From the NCBI GenBank assembly GCA_052390115.1, contig JBQTHE010000032.1, positions 1 to 64,000 on the forward strand: a DNA stretch of 64,000 bases, read 5' to 3'. This DNA is from GCA-003244245 sp052390115 (GTDB lineage Bacteria; Actinomycetota; Actinomycetes; Mycobacteriales; Pseudonocardiaceae). Shown piece after piece: positions 18,306 through 25,917 of this stretch. The notes beneath the pieces are model-generated. The model worked only from the letters and a program-made list of their open reading frames with translations. It was not told the DNA's origin and ran no database searches. Position 1 is the stretch's first letter, and each line of letters opens with the position of its first letter. The position numbers and the translations under genes were made by a program.

Positions 18306-18373
18306 ACCGCGTTCTGGATGCAGACCGCGGTATATCGAGCACATTTTGCCGCGTTCTGCATCCAGAACGCGGT
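18306..18373. terminator. 19-bp perfect inverted repeat upstream of murB
   Basis: The arms 18306-18324 (ACCGCGTTCTGGATGCAGA) and 18355-18373 are exact reverse complements with a 30-base loop. They lie between the MBL/Rieske gene and murB, 12 bases before the murB start. It may terminate the upstream transcript or act as an operator-like element for murB. Confidence 0.5.
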
Positions 18374-18384
18374 GAAGGCCGGCC

Positions 18385-19422
18385 GTGACGGTAGTGTGCG
18401 ACGCCGTGCCCACGCTGCTCGCCGAGCTCACGACGATGCGGCTGGGCGGGCCGGCTGGGGAGTACGAGGTCGCGCGCACGCCGGAGCACCTTGTTGCGCT
18501 GATCCGGGAAGCCGACGCGACGGGCAAGCCGGTGCTCGTGATGGGGGGCGGCTCCAACCTCGTCGTCGGAGACCAAGGCTTCGAAGGGCTGGTCGTGCGG
18601 GTCGCCACGTCCGGGCTGACAGTCCGCGGGGAAGAGATCACCGTCGATGCTGGCGTTGACTGGGACACCGTGGTCGAGACCTCGCTCGACGCGGGACTCG
18701 CCGGACTGGAGCCACTGTCGGGCATCCCCGGGTCGACCGGGGGAACCCCAGTGCAGAACGTGGGTGCCTACGGCGGCCTGACCTCAGAACTGCTCCGCCA
18801 CCTGACCGTGTACGACCGGGCTACCGGCACGACCGACCAGTGGGCGCCGGACCAGTGCGGCTTCGGTAGTCACCGGCAGTCGGTCTTCAAACACACCGAC
18901 CGCTACGTGGTCCTCGACGTGACCTTCCAGCTGACCCGCTCCACCCGTTCACGCCCCATCCACTATGCGGGTCTCGCCGAACGGCTCGGTGTCGCGCCCG
19001 GCGCAACCGCACCGACCAGAGAGGTACGAGACGCCGTCCTCGCTCTGCGCCATGAACGGGGCATGATTCTTGATGCCGACGACCACGACACGTGGAGTGT
19101 CGGGTCCTTCTTCATCAATCCTGTGCTCACCTCAGTGCCGGACAAGGCACGAGACTGCCCGCGCTATCCCGATCCAGCGGGGACCAAGCTGTCCGCCGCG
19201 TGGCTCATCGATCATGCCGGATTTCCCCGGGGGTACGGTCGCGGCTGGGGTTCCGGCACCGTCGCGCTGTCTTCGAAGCACGCCCTGGCTGTGACGAACC
19301 GTGGTAACGCAACAACCGCCGAGGTTATGGAATTCGCCACCCACATCCGGGAAGGCGTTGAGCAGCGGTTCGACATCCGCCTCGGGCCGGAATGCGACCT
19401 GGTGAACTGCAAGCTCGGCTAG
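18385..19422 (+). CDS. murB: UDP-N-acetylenolpyruvoylglucosamine reductase
   Basis: This flavoenzyme reduces UDP-GlcNAc-enolpyruvate to UDP-MurNAc with NADPH, in cytosolic peptidoglycan precursor synthesis. FAD-binding motifs are present: VLVMGGGSNLVVGD, LSGIPGSTGGTPVQNVGAYG, the catalytic Ser region VGSFFINPV, and a C-terminal Glu in LGPECDLVNCKLG. The length of 345 residues fits type IIa/actinobacterial MurB. The start is GTG 18385, and GTG 18406 is an alternative. It is not in an operon with other cell-wall genes. Confidence 0.93.
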   Translation: MTVVCDAVPTLLAELTTMRLGGPAGEYEVARTPEHLVALIREADATGKPVLVMGGGSNLVVGDQGFEGLVVRVATSGLTVRGEEITVDAGVDWDTVVETSLDAGLAGLEPLSGIPGSTGGTPVQNVGAYGGLTSELLRHLTVYDRATGTTDQWAPDQCGFGSHRQSVFKHTDRYVVLDVTFQLTRSTRSRPIHYAGLAERLGVAPGATAPTREVRDAVLALRHERGMILDADDHDTWSVGSFFINPVLTSVPDKARDCPRYPDPAGTKLSAAWLIDHAGFPRGYGRGWGSGTVALSSKHALAVTNRGNATTAEVMEFATHIREGVEQRFDIRLGPECDLVNCKLG

Positions 19423-19611
19423 AATTTACCGAGAAGTAGGCTATTGCTGACTCGACTCCGATCGTCCTGATGTTTCGGTTGGCGTAGGTATCGGCGTCCG
19501 ATTGCGGGCGGTTTGTTCTGTCGTTGTCACAATGTCGGTCACGGGATTAGCTCATACCGGAACGGTTCATTGTGCGGGCTGACGCCCTACTCGGCGGTGG
19601 ATCGTGAGACA

Positions 19612-20838
19612 GTGTTCGCCGTGTTGGCGCGATATCTCCTCTCCCACGCGTTGTCCCTACTGGGGAACACTGTCGCCGCGGTCGCCCTGCCCTGGCTGGT
19701 GCTGGTCCGCACCGGCGACGCCGCGGTGGCAGGCCTGATCGCCGCCGTGAGCGCCCTGCCGATGCTGGTGGCCGCCGTGGCCGGGGGTCTCGTCATCGAT
19801 CGCGTCGGTAGGCGCAGGACGTCGATAGGAGCCGATATTGCGTCCGCCGCGTGCGTGGCCGCGCTGCCTATAGTCGATCAGGTCTCAGGGCTCACCGTCG
19901 CCTGGTTCATAGTGCTCGGCGTGGCGGGCGCGCTCTTCGACGTGCCGGGCATGACCGCGCGGGAGGCACTGGTGCCCGACGTTGCATCCGGCGCCAGGGT
20001 CAGCCTGGAGCGACTGGCCGGGCTGCGCCAGGGGATCAGCGGCGTCGTGGTGGTCGCGGGTCCGGCCGCCGCGGGCGGCTTGCTCGTTCTCCTCGACCCG
20101 ACGACAGTGCTGTGGTTCACCGCCGCGTGCTCGGCCGCCGCTGCGATCGTCACGGCCACGCTGCCCGCGAGCGTCGGCGCCCGCTCTGCGGTTTCCTCCG
20201 GCGGACAGGGCGTGCGCGCCGATCTCGGGCAGGGCTTCAACGTGCTGCGACGGGACCGGCAGCTCGGCACGATGACCCTGATCTCGACCGGAAGCCTGCT
20301 CGTCCTGGGGCCGCTGCAGAACATCGTTCTGCCGGTGCACTTCGTGGTTCAGGACTCGCCCGGCGGGTTCGGCCTGGTGATCGCTTTCCTCGCGCTGGGT
20401 GGGATCGTGGGCTCCGGGGCGTACGCCACCGTCGGTGCCCGCTGGTCGCGCCGCACGGTCTTCGTGGCGGCCCAGGTCACCACCGCCCTGGGCACCGTCG
20501 GCCTCGCCCTGCTTCCGCCCACTCCCCTACTACTGGGCGCGGCCGCGTTGGCAGGCCTTGGCGCGGGCCCCTTGCAGGCATTGCTCCTCGTCCTGGTCAC
20601 CGCGCGGATCCCGGACGAGTTCCGCGGCCGGGTGCTGGGTCTGCAGAACGCAGCATTCATGACGGCCGTGCCGCTGGGCACCCTGGTGGCGGGCCTCCTG
20701 ATCGAGTCGATGGGCTTGCGGGAGACGGGTGTGCTGCTGGCCGTCGCGTGGGGTGTGGTGGCGTCGGTGGCGCTGCTCGCTCCAGCGCTGCGGCAGTTGG
20801 ACAAGGCGGCCGCGACAACGGCTTCCGACGAGCAGTGA
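19612..20838 (+). CDS. MFS transporter, possible bottromycin exporter
   Basis: GTG 19612 (MFAVLARYLLSHALSLL) is chosen because the first helix starts there; the longer frame from 19513 adds a non-hydrophobic lead. About 12 membrane helices are visible, with the MFS loop 2-3 signature LVIDRVGRRRTSIGAD and a repeat of its type in the second half (ATVGARWSRRTVF). It resembles the EntS/MacB-like drug-export branch. In Streptomyces bottromycin clusters an MFS exporter precedes the methyltransferase genes, so this may be the exporter. An IS remnant separates the two, and the link is inferred from position only. Confidence 0.8.
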   Translation: MFAVLARYLLSHALSLLGNTVAAVALPWLVLVRTGDAAVAGLIAAVSALPMLVAAVAGGLVIDRVGRRRTSIGADIASAACVAALPIVDQVSGLTVAWFIVLGVAGALFDVPGMTAREALVPDVASGARVSLERLAGLRQGISGVVVVAGPAAAGGLLVLLDPTTVLWFTAACSAAAAIVTATLPASVGARSAVSSGGQGVRADLGQGFNVLRRDRQLGTMTLISTGSLLVLGPLQNIVLPVHFVVQDSPGGFGLVIAFLALGGIVGSGAYATVGARWSRRTVFVAAQVTTALGTVGLALLPPTPLLLGAAALAGLGAGPLQALLLVLVTARIPDEFRGRVLGLQNAAFMTAVPLGTLVAGLLIESMGLRETGVLLAVAWGVVASVALLAPALRQLDKAAATTASDEQ

Positions 20839-20879
20839 TCCCACGGCTTTCGCCTTCCCAATAACCTCCCTCCGAGTTT

Positions 20880-21126
20880 ATCCCGACTGCGTCGGGGATA
20901 CGGCGAAGCGCCGCACGGCACATACCATGCGCGCCACTTACGCACTGTATCCAGGGAGACGTCCAGCCGCTCGGCGACGCGGGCGCGTTGGTGTCCTCCT
21001 CGGCCCAGGCCAGCACGATGCGAGGGCGCAGCGCCGACGCACGCTGCCGAAACCACTACATGCCGATTTGCGCAATATACGCAGTATATTCCGTTGCTCA
21101 TCGGACAACTCTAGCGGCACGAACAT
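20880..21126 (-). pseudogene. IS630-type transposase N-terminal remnant
   Basis: Minus-strand fragments across two frames give MFVPLELSDEQRNILRILRK, then RARVAERLDVSLDTVRKWRA. This is the N-terminal helix-turn-helix region of an IS630-family transposase. The catalytic DDE part is absent and there is at least one frameshift near 21040. It sits between the MFS gene and methyltransferase 1, where bottromycin clusters carry the O-methyltransferase gene. Confidence 0.65.
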
Positions 21127-21299
21127 CGGACCCGTCAGCACATAAACCGCGCATAAACCACGAATGGTCTTATAACTCATCGCACGAGCAGTGGGAAGCG
21201 AATCACAAGGACCGTTCACGGTATGTAGTTGGGGCTTGACGTACCGCATCCCGCCCGTCCAACATGAAGTCTAGACTGCCGCATCTGGGTGGGTGATTC

Positions 21300-23228
21300 G
21301 TGGTCAAGGGTCGCGAAGTTTCTCTCGTGTCTATGCCGTGGAATAGCACCACGCGGCCGTCGATCCAGGTGGGCATCCTACGCTCCGTGGCGGAGGCCGA
21401 GGGCTGGCATGTCAAGTCTCATTATGCCTATCTTGAGTTTTTCGCACTGGCGCAGGAGATGCTCGGATTCGAGTGCGCGGATTGGGCGGAAGCCTACGAG
21501 CTGGTCTCTGAGCGTCTGTATCATTTATCGGTTGGCGATTGGATTTTCACCCAGCGGCTGAGCGATTCCGCGGCCTGCGAGGAGTACTTCGACCTGCTGC
21601 GCTGCAAGCGGATCGACGAGGCCACCATTTCGATGATCGACGCGCTGCGAGAGGTCGCCGACCGGCACGTGGAGTCGACCACCGCGCGGCTGCTGCGGGC
21701 CGAGCCGAACGTCATCGGGTTCACCACGATGTTCAGCCAGAACGGTGCCACCCTCGCGGTCGCCCGGCGATTGCGCGAGGAGGGCTTCACCGGGACGATC
21801 GTGCTGGGCGGCAGCAACTGCGAGGGCCCGATGGGCCGCACGCTACTGGCCAACTTCCCCGCCATCGACGCAGTGGTCGACGGGCCGGGCGAGGAGGCGC
21901 TTGTCGCGCTGTTGCGCCAGGTCGCGGCTGATCAGCCGGTCCAGTCGGTCGGCCGGCTGGTCGCCCGGCGCGACCAGGCCGCCAGGCCACCCGCCGCGCT
22001 GGTACCCGCCGAGCTGCTGAGCGTGCCGATGCCGAACTACGACGGGTTCTTCGAGCAGTTGCACGAGGCAGGGCTGCAGGAGTTGGAGGCAGACGTCGCC
22101 CTGCCGGTGGAGTTTTCTCGCGGTTGCTGGTGGGGCGCCAAGACCCACTGCACTTTCTGTGGCCTCAACGGCGCGACAATGCGCTATCGCAGCAAACGCC
22201 CCGATTCGGTGGCGAGCGAACTCAAGCACCTGATGGACCGCTACGGCGTCCTCGATTTCTTCGCCGTCGATAACATCCTAGACCTGGGGTACCTGGAAAC
22301 CGCACTGCCGGAGGTAGAAAGACTCAACGCCGACCATTCCCTGTTCTTCGAGGTGAAAGCAAACATGGAATGGGCTGACATCCGGCGGATGCGTCGGGCT
22401 GGCGTCCGGTGGGTGCAGCCTGGAATCGAGAGCTTGAGCACGGAGGGGCTGCGTGCGCTGAGAAAAGGCTCGACCGTGTTCCAGAACGTGCGTTTCCTAC
22501 TCGGCTGCGCTGAATTCGGCATCCGGGCCGACTGGAATATCCTCACAGGATATCCGGGTGAGACGCCGGCCTCCATCCTCGCGCAGATCGACCTCGTCGC
22601 CTCGATGTCGCACCTCGTGCCGCCGCACGTGACGCTGATCCGCTTCGATCGGTTCAGTCCGTACGTGGAGAAGCCCGAGTCCTACGGGCTCACGCTGTCC
22701 CGGCCGTTCCCCGGATACCGGTTCGCCTACCCCGAGCTGTCCGGCGACGACCTGTGGAACATCGCGTATCACTTCGAGGCCGATTTCACCGACGACGACC
22801 GCAACGCTGACCTGCGGCGGCGCCTGGCGGCGCGCATCCGGCTGTGGCGCAACCACCACGAGACCGCCTCCTTCACCTACCGGCTGGGCTTCGCGTGCGT
22901 GGTCCTCGACGACCAGCGCCCTGGCCTGCCGAAGCAGCAGATCATCCTCAACGGTGACGAGGCCCGGCTGTTCCGGGCCGTCATCGGTGGAACACGGTTC
23001 AGAGACCTTCAAGCCCAAGGGTGGGACGGGCCACGGTGGGAGTCCACGCTCGAGCTGCTGCAGTCCTGGCATCGGCGGCGGTGGGTGATGATCGACGGGA
23101 CGAAGGTGATCGCGCTCGCGATCCGCCGCCAGCCCTCGGCCTACCGCACGCCGCCTGCTAAGGGCGTCCCCAAGCGAGCCAGAACCCTCATCCCCCTCAG
23201 CCTCAGCAGCCCCAGCAAAGGAGGTTGA
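21300..23228 (+). CDS. botRMT1: B12-binding radical SAM C-methyltransferase 1 of bottromycin-type cluster
   Basis: This 642-residue protein belongs to the cobalamin-binding radical SAM family used for peptide maturation. The cluster motif is CWWGAKTHCTFC at residues 276, 284 and 287, a Cx7Cx2C rather than the canonical Cx3Cx2C. A B12-type N-terminal half precedes it (GFTTMFSQNGATLAVARRL, LGGSNCEGPMGRTLL). In Streptomyces the three such enzymes add beta-methyl groups to Phe, Val and Pro of the precursor core, the first gene being linked to Phe. Here that is assigned by position. It is the first gene of the cluster, starting at GTG 21300 with a weak ribosome site, and is a close paralogue of botRMT3. 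Confidence 0.93.
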   Translation: MVKGREVSLVSMPWNSTTRPSIQVGILRSVAEAEGWHVKSHYAYLEFFALAQEMLGFECADWAEAYELVSERLYHLSVGDWIFTQRLSDSAACEEYFDLLRCKRIDEATISMIDALREVADRHVESTTARLLRAEPNVIGFTTMFSQNGATLAVARRLREEGFTGTIVLGGSNCEGPMGRTLLANFPAIDAVVDGPGEEALVALLRQVAADQPVQSVGRLVARRDQAARPPAALVPAELLSVPMPNYDGFFEQLHEAGLQELEADVALPVEFSRGCWWGAKTHCTFCGLNGATMRYRSKRPDSVASELKHLMDRYGVLDFFAVDNILDLGYLETALPEVERLNADHSLFFEVKANMEWADIRRMRRAGVRWVQPGIESLSTEGLRALRKGSTVFQNVRFLLGCAEFGIRADWNILTGYPGETPASILAQIDLVASMSHLVPPHVTLIRFDRFSPYVEKPESYGLTLSRPFPGYRFAYPELSGDDLWNIAYHFEADFTDDDRNADLRRRLAARIRLWRNHHETASFTYRLGFACVVLDDQRPGLPKQQIILNGDEARLFRAVIGGTRFRDLQAQGWDGPRWESTLELLQSWHRRRWVMIDGTKVIALAIRRQPSAYRTPPAKGVPKRARTLIPLSLSSPSKGG

Positions 23229-23281
23229 TCACACCGGAAATTCGGAACAGGAAGTGCACCATTACCCGAAAGGAGAGAGTC

Positions 23282-23449
23282 TTGGGACCGCTTGTCGTCT
23301 TCGACTGCATGACCGCGGACTTCCTCAATGACGACCCCAACAACGCCGAGCTGAGCGCACTGGAACTGCGCGAGCTGGAGTCGTGGGGCACCTGGTCGGA
23401 TGAGACTGACACGACCGCCTTGAGGAAGTCGAGGTCCGATTCCTGCTAG
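23282..23449 (+). CDS. botA: bottromycin-type precursor peptide, core GPLVVFDC
   Basis: TTG 23282 follows AAAGGAGAG at good spacing and gives a 55-residue peptide. It begins M-GPLVVFDC, followed by MTADFLNDDPNNAELSALE and LESWGTW. This is the bottromycin precursor layout: no leader, an eight-residue core after the initiator Met, then a follower. As I recall it, the A2 core is GPVVVFDC and the D core GPAVVFDC, so this one has Leu at position 3. The follower is about 11 residues longer than the 44-residue Streptomyces peptide and ends SRSDSC. Processing should remove Met1, form a macroamidine between Gly1 and residue 4, convert Cys8 to thiazole, and cut off the follower. Confidence 0.95.
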   Translation: MGPLVVFDCMTADFLNDDPNNAELSALELRELESWGTWSDETDTTALRKSRSDSC

Positions 23450-23498
23450 GACTCGGACGAGATGTCGGCGGGTCGGGCGCACAATGGAGAAGGGGGCA

Positions 23499-24602
23499 AT
23501 GGCCGAGACATCGGTGGCGAGGTGCACGCTGCGGGAGGTCGTCTACCGACCGTTTCCGTCGGACCGGACGGTTACCGTCCAGTGCACCGTCATCCCGGAC
23601 TCGGGCACCACGTCAGCCGATGGTTACGGAACCGCCGCGACTGAGGCGGTTGCGCGGAAGAAGGCGCTGTCCGAAGCCGTGGAACGACTGGTGGCGTGCG
23701 CCCCCTTCGCGCTGGTCGCCCGCCCGCCGACCACCCGGGCTGGGCGAGGCAGCGCGGTGGACCTGCTTACCGACGGGATGCGCGCGGCGCCGGACGGCTG
23801 CCTCGTGCGGCGGTACCGCCCGCTGACGGGCGGCAGCCCGCGGCAGGTACCGCTGTTCTGGTCGTCGCCCTGGGTAGCGAGCGAGGAACTGCGCTCGGCG
23901 ATACTGCCGCCGCCGGTGGCGCGCCTGTCCAGCACGATCGGATGGGCGGTCTCGCCGTCCCCCGCCGACGCGCTGCGCGGCGCCCTCCTCGAACTGACCG
24001 AGCTGCTGAACTACGGCGCGTTCCTCTACCGGTCCCTGGCGGGCTCGCCGGGGCGCCGGCCGGCCGCCGGGCCGGATGACCCCGGGGACACCGTCGTCCG
24101 GACCGTCCCTATCGGATTCGTCGGCCGGACGCCGACGGTCCTCGCCGTGTCGCGGGGCCACGGGCGGCTGATGCCCGCCACCGGCCTCGGCGCCGCGGCC
24201 ACGACGGCCGAAGCGACCGACCGCGCCCTGCTGGAGCTCGCCCAGGCCGAGAGGATGTGGCGATCGAACACGACCGCGGTCACCGCCGAGCGCTTCTTCC
24301 TGCGCCGGTTCGAGCGGTGGCCGCTGCTCCGGTGCTGCGCCACCCTCGACTTCGACCTGATCACCAGCGACGCGACCGACGCCGTGCCGTGCCTGTCCCC
24401 ACTAGAGGAGCTGGCCGCCTGCGGGATCGCGACCTGGGCCGACACCGGGGCGGTGGACATCTCCGGTCCCGGCACCGGGGAGACGCGCCTGCACTTCGCG
24501 CACGTCGTGTCGCAACCGCAGCCGCTCCTGGGCCTCGTCCGGGCAGGCATACCCGTCTTCGACACGGGGGAAGTGAGGAAGGTCCTTGACCGAGCGTGTT
24601 GA
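23499..24602 (+). CDS. botC: YcaO-domain protein 1 (thiazoline-forming position)
   Basis: ATG 23499 is preferred, with GGAGAAGGGGG just upstream; ATG 23484 is the longer alternative. The 367-residue protein has the weakly conserved ATP-grasp-like YcaO pattern AVARKKALSEAVERL and, later, ATTAEATDRALLELAQAERM. YcaO enzymes phosphorylate a backbone amide to drive cyclisation. In bottromycin clusters the first of the two stand-alone YcaO proteins is assigned to Cys thiazoline formation. It overlaps botCD by 17 bases. Assignment rests on cluster order and the visible YcaO core. Confidence 0.88.
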   Translation: MAETSVARCTLREVVYRPFPSDRTVTVQCTVIPDSGTTSADGYGTAATEAVARKKALSEAVERLVACAPFALVARPPTTRAGRGSAVDLLTDGMRAAPDGCLVRRYRPLTGGSPRQVPLFWSSPWVASEELRSAILPPPVARLSSTIGWAVSPSPADALRGALLELTELLNYGAFLYRSLAGSPGRRPAAGPDDPGDTVVRTVPIGFVGRTPTVLAVSRGHGRLMPATGLGAAATTAEATDRALLELAQAERMWRSNTTAVTAERFFLRRFERWPLLRCCATLDFDLITSDATDAVPCLSPLEELAACGIATWADTGAVDISGPGTGETRLHFAHVVSQPQPLLGLVRAGIPVFDTGEVRKVLDRAC

Positions 24603-25917
24603 CCACGACCTGCTGGCCGCCGCCCTGCGGGGCGGTGCGCAACGGGACGATGTACCGCCCGAACGTGAGACGGCGATCGGGACGGCACTCGCCGCTGTGG
24701 GGAACTGGCTGGCCGCCGAACGGCTGACCCCCGGCATCTGGAAGTACGGTCCCGACGACGCGCCCACCTACGAGGTGCAACTCACCGACGCCGGCGGCAA
24801 CCTGTGCTCGCGCAGCTCCGGCAAGGGCCTGGGGCACCGCAGCATGGCGAGCGCGCTGTTCGAGAGCGCCGAGCACTACCACCTGGACTGGCGACGCGAC
24901 GCCGGGGCCGACGACGTGGCGTTCTTTCCTGGCCGGGAGATCGCGGACCAGCCGACGGCGCAGCGTTCGGCCCTGCTGCAGCGCCTCGGCGACATCATCC
25001 CGGACGCGCCGGTGCTCGCCCGCGAGTACGTCCCGATCGCCACCGCGTTCGGTGCGAACAGCGCCGAGGCGACCTCGCACCACCAGCCTCTGTTCCTCCG
25101 CGACGGCGGCTACCGGAACTGGCCACACCCGGATGACGACGGGTCGTTCAAGCCGCTGTGGCACTACACCTCCAGCGCCGGGTACGCGGCCGGGACCACC
25201 CTGTTCGAGGCGCTCGTCCACGCGGTCAACGAGCTGATCGAGCGCGACGCCTGGTCGTGCCAACTCGCCCGGTCCTACTTCGGCATGGGCAAGCCGGGCC
25301 TGCACGTCGTCGACCAGGACAGCCTGCCCGCCGACCTGCAGGAGCTGGCGGTCTACGTCGAGGAGCTGGCCGGCGCACCGGCGCTGGTCATCTCGATCGC
25401 CTGCGACACCGCCGTGCCCGCCTATGTGGTGTGCAACGCGGTGAACCACGAGGAGATCCGGCTCATCGGCAGCGGCGCCTCCCCGGTGCAGACTTACGCG
25501 TTGCAGCGCGCACTGCTGGAGTACCTGCAGGTGAGGACCATGTTCAAGCACGGACCGGTCGACGCCGACACCGAGGCCGGCCAGATCATAACGGCGCTGG
25601 CCCGCTACCCCCGCCACCTCGCCGCAGCACGCTTCGACGTGCGCAGCCTGCCGCACGAGCGACATGCGTTCCAGGCCGACGACGGTCTGCAGACCACCGC
25701 GTCGCCCGAGGAGCTGCTGCGCCACCTCGTCGGCCTGCTGCGGGGCGTGGACGTCGACATCTACTACCGGGTCCTGACCAGGCCGGGCGCCATCACCGTC
25801 GTCGACGTGGTCGCCCCCGGGCTGGAGCTACTGGACAAGGCACGCGCGGGCTACCCGGTCCTGCCCACCGGACGGCTCGGGGCTGCCCTTGCGCAACAGA
25901 GGAGTGCGCGGAGATGA
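24586..25917 (+). CDS. botCD: YcaO-domain protein 2 (macroamidine-forming position)
   Basis: TTG 24586 follows GAGGAAGG and overlaps the end of botC. The 443-residue product shows clear YcaO motifs: SGKGLGHRSMASALFESAEH and YAAGTTLFEALVHAVNELIE (the Mg/ATP-binding ExxxExxER type). In bottromycin biosynthesis the second YcaO closes the macrolactamidine between the N-terminal amine of Gly1 and the amide of residue 4. No E1-like or RRE partner is encoded, as in known bottromycin systems. Its stop overlaps the next start (ATGA). Confidence 0.9.
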   Translation: MTERVDHDLLAAALRGGAQRDDVPPERETAIGTALAAVGNWLAAERLTPGIWKYGPDDAPTYEVQLTDAGGNLCSRSSGKGLGHRSMASALFESAEHYHLDWRRDAGADDVAFFPGREIADQPTAQRSALLQRLGDIIPDAPVLAREYVPIATAFGANSAEATSHHQPLFLRDGGYRNWPHPDDDGSFKPLWHYTSSAGYAAGTTLFEALVHAVNELIERDAWSCQLARSYFGMGKPGLHVVDQDSLPADLQELAVYVEELAGAPALVISIACDTAVPAYVVCNAVNHEEIRLIGSGASPVQTYALQRALLEYLQVRTMFKHGPVDADTEAGQIITALARYPRHLAAARFDVRSLPHERHAFQADDGLQTTASPEELLRHLVGLLRGVDVDIYYRVLTRPGAITVVDVVAPGLELLDKARAGYPVLPTGRLGAALAQQRSARR

